Source: Pyxidicoccus fallax
Lineage (GTDB): Bacteria > Myxococcota > Myxococcia > Myxococcales > Myxococcaceae
Direction of reading: 5' to 3'
Assembly: GCF_012933655.1 (NCBI RefSeq)
Contig: NZ_JABBJJ010000060.1
Span: forward strand, 1 to 46,147
DNA length: 46,147 nucleotides
The position numbers and the translations under genes were made by a program. Positions 17,442 through 46,147 of the stretch are shown here, piece after piece. The stretch's first letter is position 1. Every line of letters begins with the position of its first letter. The notes under the pieces were generated by a model. The model did not search any database. It saw nothing but the letters and a program-made list of their open reading frames with translations, and was not told where the DNA came from.

Positions 17442-18952
17442 CGAGCGTCTTCCCGCTGTCCTTCGCCCAGCAGCGGCTGTGCTTCCTCCACTGGCTCGAC
17501 CCCACGGGGTTCGCGCACAGCTCGGCGCGCTGCCTCCGGGTGAAGGGCCCGTTGGACCTCTCCGCCCTGTGCGTGGCCCTGGACGTGCTGGTGGCCCGGC
17601 ATGAGCCGCTGCGAACACGCTACCCGCTCGGCGCGCACCAGCAGGTGCCTTTGGATGGACGTGTCGATGTGCAGGTGCTGGACGTGGCGAACGAAGCCGA
17701 GGCGCTCCAGCACGCCGAGGTCACCGTGGCGCGGCCGTTCGACATCGAGCACGGGCCGTTGCTGCGGCTCACCGTGCTTCGGTGGTCTCCGAAGGCGCAC
17801 CTCCTCGTCTTCTCGGCGCATCTGCTCGCGGCCGATGGATGGTCGCTCCAGGTCTTCTTCGAGGAGCTATCGCTCGCCTATCGGGCGGTGGTCCGCGGTG
17901 AGCCCGTGAGGCTTCCCGAGCTTCCCGTGCAGTACGTGGACTGGGCGGCGTGGCAGCGGGAGCAGCTCACCGGCGCGCGGCGCGAGGCGCTGACACGGTG
18001 GTGGTGCCAGCGGCTGTCCGGGCTCCCGCTGGTGCTGGACCTCGTCCCTCCCCGCCGGCCCATGGGTCGGGGGCGGCGCATGCATCGCGTCCTTCCCTCC
18101 GAGGTCGCCGCGTCGGTGAGAGCGCTCGCGAGAAGCGAGCAGCGAAGCGTGTTCACGGTGCTGGCCGCCGCCTGCGGGGTGGTGCTCGGGCACCAGGCGG
18201 GACGGGAGCAGGTGCTGCTCGGGCTGGCCGTAGCCAACCGCGAGCTCCCCGAGGTCGAGCGCGTGCTCGGGTTCTTCGTCAACACCGTCGCGCTGCCCGT
18301 GGACCTGAGCGGCCACCCCGACTTCCGCGAGCTGCTCACTCGGGTGGCGGAGGCCACGGCCGCCGTGAATGCCCACAAGGACCTGCCCTTCGAGCAGCTC
18401 GTCGCCGCGCTCGGCCCACCGAGAGACTCCAGCCGGTCGCCCATCGTCCAGGTGAACTTCGCCTACCACCCGGCGGGCACGACGGGCGTGCTGGCACTGC
18501 AAGGCTGCGAGGTGAGCGACTGCCTGCTGGACTTCGCCACCGCGAAGTTCGAGCTCACCCTGCGCGTCGAGGAGACCTCCGACGGCGCGAGCGTCGTCTG
18601 GGCCGAATACGACGAGAGCCTGTTCGACGCGGGCTTCATCACCCGCTTGCTGTCGGCCTACGAGGAGGTCCTGCGCGCCGCGACGCCCGGAGTTCCCGTG
18701 GCGCGCCTGCTGCCTCCGCCCACCGCGACGGAGCGCGTCCTCATGCGGATCTTCTCGGACGTGCTGGGAGTCGAGACAGTCGGTCCGCACGACGACTTCT
18801 TCCGTCTGGGCGGACAGTCCCTGCAGCTCGTCGAAGTGGCGGCCCGGATCCGTGCCGAACTCGGCCCCGGACTCGGGCTGCGTGACTTGTACGAAGTCCC
18901 GACGGCGGCGGGTGCCGCCGCCCGGTTCACGAATCGAGGAGCGTCACGATGA
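17438..18952 (+). CDS. NRPS didomain: degenerate condensation domain plus thiolation domain
   Basis: A 504-residue C-T protein. The C domain starts at once (FPLSFAQQRLCFL) and keeps the usual C-domain motifs, but its active-site motif reads HLLAADGW instead of HHxxxDGW: His128 is present and the catalytic second His is Leu129 (codon 17822-17824). Normal peptide-bond formation is therefore doubtful. The T domain has LGGQSL with Ser461. There is no A domain, so the T domain must be loaded or fed in trans. The start ATG overlaps the upstream NRPS stop (ATGA), and its own stop overlaps the P450 start the same way. Degenerate C domains that recruit P450s (the X domain of glycopeptide synthetases) are a precedent; the link here is inference. 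Confidence 0.92.
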   Translation: MTSVFPLSFAQQRLCFLHWLDPTGFAHSSARCLRVKGPLDLSALCVALDVLVARHEPLRTRYPLGAHQQVPLDGRVDVQVLDVANEAEALQHAEVTVARPFDIEHGPLLRLTVLRWSPKAHLLVFSAHLLAADGWSLQVFFEELSLAYRAVVRGEPVRLPELPVQYVDWAAWQREQLTGARREALTRWWCQRLSGLPLVLDLVPPRRPMGRGRRMHRVLPSEVAASVRALARSEQRSVFTVLAAACGVVLGHQAGREQVLLGLAVANRELPEVERVLGFFVNTVALPVDLSGHPDFRELLTRVAEATAAVNAHKDLPFEQLVAALGPPRDSSRSPIVQVNFAYHPAGTTGVLALQGCEVSDCLLDFATAKFELTLRVEETSDGASVVWAEYDESLFDAGFITRLLSAYEEVLRAATPGVPVARLLPPPTATERVLMRIFSDVLGVETVGPHDDFFRLGGQSLQLVEVAARIRAELGPGLGLRDLYEVPTAAGAAARFTNRGASR

Positions 18953-20148
18953 GCGATTCCTATCCGAAGCCCAGGGACTTGCGGCGTCCGCTGGATCCTC
19001 CCGCCGACTACAAACGGCTCCAACGGGAAGCCCCGGTATGTCCCGTGAAGATCTGGGATGGCAGCACGCCGTGGCTCATCACTCGCCATGCGGACGCGTG
19101 TGAAGCGCTCGCGGATCCACGGCTGTGCGGGGACTTCACGCACCCGGGCTTTCCGCACACGTCCCCCGCCTCGAAGGCCCGGCGGGCCCGGCTCCTGCCC
19201 TTCGCGTTCCGCCCCGAGGCCGAGTACCGGCCCCAGCGGGCCATGCTCCTGCACGAGTTCACGTCACGGAAGATGGAGGCCTGGCGCCCCGCCATCCAGC
19301 GCACCGTCGACGAAGCCATCAACGCGATGCTGGCCGGGCCTCGACCCATCGACCTGATGGCGGCCTTCGCGCTCCCCGTCGCCATCCGCGTCATCTGCGA
19401 CGTGCTGGGCATGCCCCGCGAGGACGCCGAGCACCTGCACGTCCTCAGTCGCACGGTGGGCTCCCGCACCGCGCCGAAGGAGGCGGTGGAACGCGCGCTG
19501 GATGCGCTGGACGGCTTCTTCCACCGTCTTGTGGCCACGAACGTGCGCGCCCCGGGCGACACGCTCGTCGGCCGCGTCGTGGCCGAGCAGGTGCTGCCCG
19601 GGAAGCTCAGCGAGCCCGACGCGGCCGCCATGTTCCAGCTGCTGTTCCACGCGGGCCACGGGCCCTCCGCGTACATGTTCGGCATGGGCGTGGTGGCGCT
19701 GCTGCTCCACCCCGACCAGCTCGACAGGTTCCGCGCGATGGAGGACCCCCGGGAAATCTCAGCCGCGATTCAGGAGCTGCTGCGCTTCGTCACCGTGTCG
19801 CATAGCGCCCGGCAGCGCGTCGCCCTGGAGGACGTCACCCTCGGGGGCCAGCACATCCGGGCCGGTGAAGGGGTCCTCGTCCAGCTCTCCGCGGCCAACC
19901 GGGACGAGACGGTCTTCCCGGAGCCGGACCGCCTGGACCTCCAGCGCGAGCCACGCCCCAACCTCGCGATGGGGCATGGCATGCACCTGTGCACGGGCCG
20001 GGCGCTGGCCCTCATCCAGCTCGAGGTGGTGTTCCGCACGCTGTTTCGGCGCATCCCCACCCTGCGGCTGGCCGTGCCCGTCGAGGACATCCCCTTCAAA
20101 CAGGATGAGAACATCCTCGGCGCGCACGAGCTCCCCGTCACCTGGTAG
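18949..20148 (+). CDS. Cytochrome P450, atypical oxygen-activation motif
   Basis: A 399-residue soluble P450. The heme Cys is Cys348 in MGHGMHLCTG (the usual FGxGxHxCxG with Phe replaced by Met), and ExxR is E276-R279 (ELLRF). The I-helix reads AGHGPS where most oxygen-activating P450s have AGxET, so the acid-alcohol pair is absent. The usual DPPEH motif is replaced by RPEAEY. N-terminal and C-terminal stretches (VKIWDGSTPWLITRHADAC, SAANRDETVFPEPD) resemble the CYP55/CYP105-type group. It is translationally coupled (ATGA) to the C-T didomain, so a carrier-bound substrate is likely. Its stop abuts the stop of the convergent reductase gene with no spacer. Confidence 0.92.
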   Translation: MSDSYPKPRDLRRPLDPPADYKRLQREAPVCPVKIWDGSTPWLITRHADACEALADPRLCGDFTHPGFPHTSPASKARRARLLPFAFRPEAEYRPQRAMLLHEFTSRKMEAWRPAIQRTVDEAINAMLAGPRPIDLMAAFALPVAIRVICDVLGMPREDAEHLHVLSRTVGSRTAPKEAVERALDALDGFFHRLVATNVRAPGDTLVGRVVAEQVLPGKLSEPDAAAMFQLLFHAGHGPSAYMFGMGVVALLLHPDQLDRFRAMEDPREISAAIQELLRFVTVSHSARQRVALEDVTLGGQHIRAGEGVLVQLSAANRDETVFPEPDRLDLQREPRPNLAMGHGMHLCTGRALALIQLEVVFRTLFRRIPTLRLAVPVEDIPFKQDENILGAHELPVTW

Positions 20149-21129
20149 CTACAGCTCGAGGACGATCTTCCCGAAGCTGGCGTTGGACTCCATCCGCCGG
20201 TGCGCGTCCGCCACGCGCTCCAGCGGGAAGGTGGAGTCGATGATGGGGCGCACGCGCCCCGCCGCCAGCTCCGGCAGCCACCGCTCGCTGAAGCGCCGGG
20301 TGACGGCCACCCGCTGCTCCGGAGACAGCGGGCGGAGCGCCATGCCCTTGAGCTGGAGCCGCCGCATCACCACCTGCCGCAGGTCCAGGTCCGCGCTCAT
20401 CCCGTCCAGCAGGCCCACGAGGAGGAGACAGCCGCCGAACTTGAGGACGGACAGGTTGCGGTCCAACGCCGCGCCGCCCACGAAGTCCTCCACCACGTCC
20501 ACCCCGGCCCCGCCCGTCAGCGTCAGCACCTCCCGGGCGAAGTTCCCCTCCGAGCGCAGCACGGCTCCCTCGGCGCCCAGCTCCAGGCACCGCCGGCGCT
20601 TCTCCTCGCTGCCCACGATGGCGAACGGCCGCGCGCCCACCGCGCGCGCCACCTGGATGCACGCGGTGCCGATGCCGCTGCCTCCCGCGTGGATGAGCAC
20701 GGACTGGCCGGCGCGCAGGCCGCCCAGCTCCACGAGCGACTCGTGCGCGGTGATGAAGGCCTCCGGCGTGGCCGCGGCCTCCACGAAGGACCAGCCGTCC
20801 GGCATCAGGACGGCCATGCCCTCCTCCATGAGGCACGCCTCCGCGTAGCCTCCACCCGCCACGAGCCCGAAGACGCGCTGGCCCGGCTTCAGCGTCGTCA
20901 CGCCGGAGCCACAGGCCTCCACTTCTCCCGCCACCTCGATGCCGAGGCCCGGATTGGTGACGCCGGGCGGCAGTGGATAGCCGCCGCTGCGCTGCACCGT
21001 GTCCCCGCGGTTGAGGGCCGAGGCCCGCACGCGCACGCGAATCTGACCGGGTCCCGGCTTCGGGCGAGGCGCTTCGGCCACGCGCAGCACTTCCGGACCG
21101 CCGAAGCCGTCCAGCAACACCGTCCTCAT
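20149..21129 (-). CDS. NAD(P)-dependent quinone oxidoreductase/enoyl reductase-type MDR protein
   Basis: About 326 residues, medium-chain dehydrogenase/reductase superfamily without zinc ligands. The N-terminal catalytic domain has SALNRGDTVQRSGGYP and GIEVAGEVEACG. The nucleotide-binding domain has LIHAGGSGIGTACIQVA near residue 145. Relatives reduce quinones or the C=C bond of enoyl thioesters. As the last gene of the minus-strand operon, just after a MaoC hydratase, an enoyl-thioester reductase role is plausible. The ATG at 21129 matches the usual family start (MRTVLLDGFGGPEVL); an in-frame ATG at 21150 would overlap the MaoC gene by 14 bases. The gene ends with its stop directly abutting the P450 stop. 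Confidence 0.87.
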   Translation of the reverse strand: MRTVLLDGFGGPEVLRVAEAPRPKPGPGQIRVRVRASALNRGDTVQRSGGYPLPPGVTNPGLGIEVAGEVEACGSGVTTLKPGQRVFGLVAGGGYAEACLMEEGMAVLMPDGWSFVEAAATPEAFITAHESLVELGGLRAGQSVLIHAGGSGIGTACIQVARAVGARPFAIVGSEEKRRRCLELGAEGAVLRSEGNFAREVLTLTGGAGVDVVEDFVGGAALDRNLSVLKFGGCLLLVGLLDGMSADLDLRQVVMRRLQLKGMALRPLSPEQRVAVTRRFSERWLPELAAGRVRPIIDSTFPLERVADAHRRMESNASFGKIVLEL

Positions 21130-21136
21130 GGGAGCT

Positions 21137-21664
21137 TCAGTAGTTGGCATCGATATCCACGGCGTGCTTGCGCAGGGGAACGAGGAAGGAGCGCTCGAAG
21201 GTCATGAAGACGGTACCGTCCGCCTTCAGGCCCTTGGTCTCCACGGAGACGATGCCCTGCGTCTTGCGGGACTTGGACATGCGCTTGTTGAGCACGCGGC
21301 TCTCCGCGTAGATGGTGTCTCCGACGAAGACCGGGGCGGTGAGGCGGATCTTGTCCCAGCCCAGGTTCGCCACGCCCTTGGCGCTGGTGCTGTTGAGGGC
21401 CATGCCCCCGACGATGGCCAGCGTCACCAGGCTGGACATCAGCGGCTGCTTCCACTCCGTCTTGGAGGCATAGACGGCGTCGATGTGGAGCGGGTGCGTG
21501 TTGAGACACAGCAGGGACTGCCAGATGTTGTCCACCATGGTGAGGGTTCGGCCGGGGCGGTGCTCGAACACGTCGCCCACCTCGAAGTCCTCGTAGTAGA
21601 GCCCGTACGTCTCGCGGTACCGCTGCTTGCCCACCTTCTTGTGGGCGGTGACCATCTTCTTCAT
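21137..21664 (-). CDS. MaoC-family (R)-specific hydratase/dehydratase
   Basis: A 175-residue single hotdog-fold MaoC protein. The segment NTHPLHIDAVYASKTEWKQP carries the family's Asp/His hydratase signature, and APVFVGDTIYAESRVL is the typical following strand pair. Relatives add or remove water on enoyl-CoA substrates; close functional neighbours of this type include mesaconyl-CoA and itaconyl-CoA hydratases, which work with a CitE-like lyase. Here the CitE-like gene is immediately upstream and coupled by an ATGA overlap at 21661-21664, so the two probably act in sequence on the same CoA or carrier thioester. The substrate cannot be read from the sequence. Confidence 0.88.
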   Translation of the reverse strand: MKKMVTAHKKVGKQRYRETYGLYYEDFEVGDVFEHRPGRTLTMVDNIWQSLLCLNTHPLHIDAVYASKTEWKQPLMSSLVTLAIVGGMALNSTSAKGVANLGWDKIRLTAPVFVGDTIYAESRVLNKRMSKSRKTQGIVSVETKGLKADGTVFMTFERSFLVPLRKHAVDIDANY

Positions 21665-22551
21665 GTGTCTCCACTCCCAGACCCCGTCCGCAGCGGGATG
21701 GGAATCAGCGCCTGCTCGATTTCAATGCTCGCCAACACCCGCCGGGCCGCGGCCACCAGCGGGGGACCAATCATGTTTCCGCTCACGACGTGGATGCCAC
21801 CCTTCCCGTCATCCGCCTGGGCCAGCACCCGCCGCGCCTGATCCACCATCTGGGCCGAGGGTCGCAGCGCGTCGTGGACGACTCGCACCTGCTCCGGGTG
21901 GATGACGATCTTCCCGGTGAAGCCCAGCGCCCGGGCCCGCCGTGTCTCCTCCTCCAGTCCCGCCGGGTTCTGCAAATCGAAGAACGGCGAGTCGATGGCG
22001 TGCAGCCCCGCGCCGATGGCGGCCATGGCGATGCGCGAGCGCGCGTACAGCATGGGCTCCCAGGTGAGCGGGACGCCGAGCTGGGAGGACAGGTCGGCCG
22101 CGCCGAAGATGAGCCCGCGCAGCCGCGGCGTGGCGGCGGCGATGTCATCCACCGCGGAGACCCCCTTGGGCGTCTCGATGATGGCCATCAGCGCGAGCTC
22201 CGGAAAGCGGCCGCCCAGCAGCTCGTCGAGCTGCCGCACCTCGATGGGCGACTCCACCTTGGGAATCACGATGACGTCGGGCCCTGCTCCGGAATCCAGC
22301 ATGGCGAGCACGTCTCGCAGGCCATCCGCGGTCCGCAGGCTGTTGATGCGCACGGACATGGGGCAGCGCCTGGGCGCATGCCTCAGGTAGTCGATGGCGA
22401 GCCGGCGTGCCTCGCCCTTGAGGGCCGGGGGCACGCCATCCTCCAGGTCCAGCTGACCCATGTCCGCGCCAACCACCTCCGCCTTGTCGAAGCGGCAGGG
22501 GTCCAGCGCGGGAGTCACCAGGACGGTCCTGCCGGGTGTGAACGTCACCAT
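21661..22551 (-). CDS. HpcH/HpaI aldolase / CitE-like CoA lyase
   Basis: A 296-residue TIM-barrel enzyme of the CitE/malyl-CoA lyase family. Landmarks in order are TPALDP, ADMGQLDLEDGV, SVRINSLRT, VIVIPKVES, AIIETPKG (metal-binding Glu), FGAADLSSQLG (metal-binding Asp) and KIVIHPEQV. Such enzymes cleave or form C-C bonds of 3-hydroxyacyl-CoA thioesters such as malyl-, methylmalyl- or citramalyl-CoA. The length fits stand-alone CitE-like lyases. A GGAGG site sits five bases before the ATG, and the gap to the oxoamine synthase stop is 15 bases. Coupled to the MaoC gene downstream, it could make (aldol direction) or break a hydroxyacyl thioester for the cluster. Confidence 0.88.
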   Translation of the reverse strand: MVTFTPGRTVLVTPALDPCRFDKAEVVGADMGQLDLEDGVPPALKGEARRLAIDYLRHAPRRCPMSVRINSLRTADGLRDVLAMLDSGAGPDVIVIPKVESPIEVRQLDELLGGRFPELALMAIIETPKGVSAVDDIAAATPRLRGLIFGAADLSSQLGVPLTWEPMLYARSRIAMAAIGAGLHAIDSPFFDLQNPAGLEEETRRARALGFTGKIVIHPEQVRVVHDALRPSAQMVDQARRVLAQADDGKGGIHVVSGNMIGPPLVAAARRVLASIEIEQALIPIPLRTGSGSGDT

Positions 22552-22566
22552 GACGCCTCCACTTTC

Positions 22567-23815
22567 TCAGGCCGCGTTGGGCAGCACCTGCTGAACGGCG
22601 TCGCACAGCCGCTGGACGTCCGACGCGGATACGTTGGCGCGCATCATGATGCGCAGCCCCGCCCTCCCCTTCGGGACGATGGGGAAGAACACCGCCGAGG
22701 TGTAGAAGCCGCGCTCCATCATCCTCCGCGAGGCCTCCACCGCCGCGGACTCCGGCCCCACCTCGATGACCTTGATGGGGAACTCCTCGCCCTTGGTGCG
22801 GGTGGTGATGCGCTCGTCGAAGGCGCGGATGTTCGCGCGCAGGGCTCGCTGCCGCTCGGCCAGCTCCGGACCGGCGTGCACGCGCGCGGAGGCGAGGCTG
22901 GCGCCAATGGCCGGGATGTTGGTGCTCTGGGACCAGCCCAGTGGCCCCGCGAAGCGCGCCACCAGGTCCGTGTGGTAGTCGGGCCCCAGCATCACCGCGC
23001 CGCCCGACGTGCCGTACCCCTTGGCCATCGAGCCGATGATGATGGTGCGCGGGTTGAGGTCCCCCAGGACGAGCGAGCGGACGAAGCCCTCACCCTTCTC
23101 GCCGTAGAGCGAGATGGAGTGCGAGTCGTCGAAGTAGAGGAACAGGCCGTAGCGCTCCTGCAGCGCGAACAGGTCCTTCACCACCGCGGCGCCGCCCATG
23201 GAGTAGAAGCCGTCCGCCACGTAGGCCACGCGCGCGTGCTTGCGGCAGATGTCCTCCAGGTAGTTCAGGTCGTTGTGCGGCGAGGTGAGGACCTCCGTCT
23301 CGTCCGCGCAGATGGGCTTGATGAGGTTCATCGAGAAGTGCGCGGCCTTGTCGAAGACCATGACGGGCGGCTTGCCCTCGGGCAGCAGGTGCCCGGAGGC
23401 GATGAGCGGCAGGATGCCCGCGCTGGCCGCGCTGGCCGTCGTGGTGACCACCACCTTCGCGCGCCACAGCTTGGACAGCTCGGACTCCAGGTCATCCAGC
23501 GCCTTCAGGCGGATGCGCAGGCGCGAGATGGACATGTTGAACGTCTTCTCGCGCTGGAGGATTTGAATGGCCCCCTCGAGGATGTCCGGGTGCGTGTCCA
23601 GGCCCAGGTACGAGCACGAGCAGCAGTTGATGAACTCGCGTCCGTCCGGCAGCTCCACGGTGCCCCGCCCGGTGTTCCGCACCGCCAGGTCCAGCAGGCC
23701 CGCCTCCTTGGCCGCCTGGAAGGACGGGTTGCCGTGAGCAATCATCGACTCGGAGTTGCGGTAGAGGTTCTTCTCGTTCATGGCTGCGCTCGTCACGGTC
23801 TTCGGGGGGAACAGG

Positions 23816-23829
<14 letters not shown>
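22567..23829 (-). CDS. Alpha-oxoamine synthase (AONS/ALAS-like, PLP-dependent)
   Basis: 420 residues, fold-type I PLP enzyme of the alpha-oxoamine synthase family. Key residues: the PLP-stacking His164 (DKAAHFSM), Asp234 and His237 in FDDSHS, and the Schiff-base Lys270 in GSMAKGYGTSGG. Family members condense an amino acid with an acyl-CoA or acyl-carrier thioester, lose CO2 and give an alpha-aminoketone. The ATG at 23829 has GGAG five bases upstream and overlaps the giant synthetase gene by 14 bases; ATG 23781 is an alternative. Its place directly after the synthetase suggests it either builds a precursor or releases the finished chain, since no thioesterase is present. Substrates are not predictable. 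Confidence 0.88.

Positions 23830-46147
<22,318 letters not shown>

Overview
The window is GC-rich DNA with strong G/C third-position bias. It probably comes from a myxobacterium (Myxococcota, perhaps Myxococcaceae). This is inferred from base composition, GTG/TTG starts, a very large NRPS-PKS with an embedded luciferase-like monooxygenase, and a multi-sensor histidine kinase beside a lone receiver. No rRNA, tRNA, insertion sequence or CRISPR was seen.

Left part (1-10.8 kb), housekeeping and signalling: an MFS transporter, a chemoreceptor, a membrane-anchored alpha/beta hydrolase, an RsbRD_N-GAF-PAS-PAS-GAF histidine kinase facing a single-domain response regulator, an orphan RelE/ParE-like small protein, a SugE/Gdx exporter, and a coupled pair of a zinc metallopeptidase and a Ddl-like ATP-grasp ligase.

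Right part (11.0 kb to the right edge), a lipopeptide/polyketide biosynthetic cluster in two convergent operons. The plus-strand operon (11.0-20.1 kb) has an ornithine-cyclodeaminase-family enzyme, an A-T-C-A-T NRPS, a C-T protein whose C domain lacks the catalytic second His, and a P450. The minus-strand operon (right edge to 20.15 kb) has a giant NRPS-PKS (at least 7443 aa, its start outside the window), then an alpha-oxoamine synthase, a CitE/HpcH-type lyase, a MaoC hydratase and a quinone-oxidoreductase-type reductase. The operons end stop codon to stop codon at 20148/20149.

Predicted assembly line: FAAL-T | C-A(Phe-like)-T | KS-AT(malonyl)-T, no ketoreductase | C-[dead A split by a luciferase-like monooxygenase, no T] | C-A(beta-Ala-like)-T | C-A(Pro-like)-T | C-A(Val)-T | C // A-T-C-A(two unassigned)-T // C*-T plus P450. 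The giant protein ends in a bare C domain and the plus-strand NRPS begins with a bare A domain, so they probably form one module across two proteins. No thioesterase or reductase release domain lies in the window. The inferred product is an acylated peptide with a Phe-derived, malonyl-extended and then oxidised unit (possibly an alpha-hydroxy/alpha-keto warhead) joined to a beta-amino acid, a proline-like residue and valine. A four-enzyme cassette may make an extra building block or take part in release.
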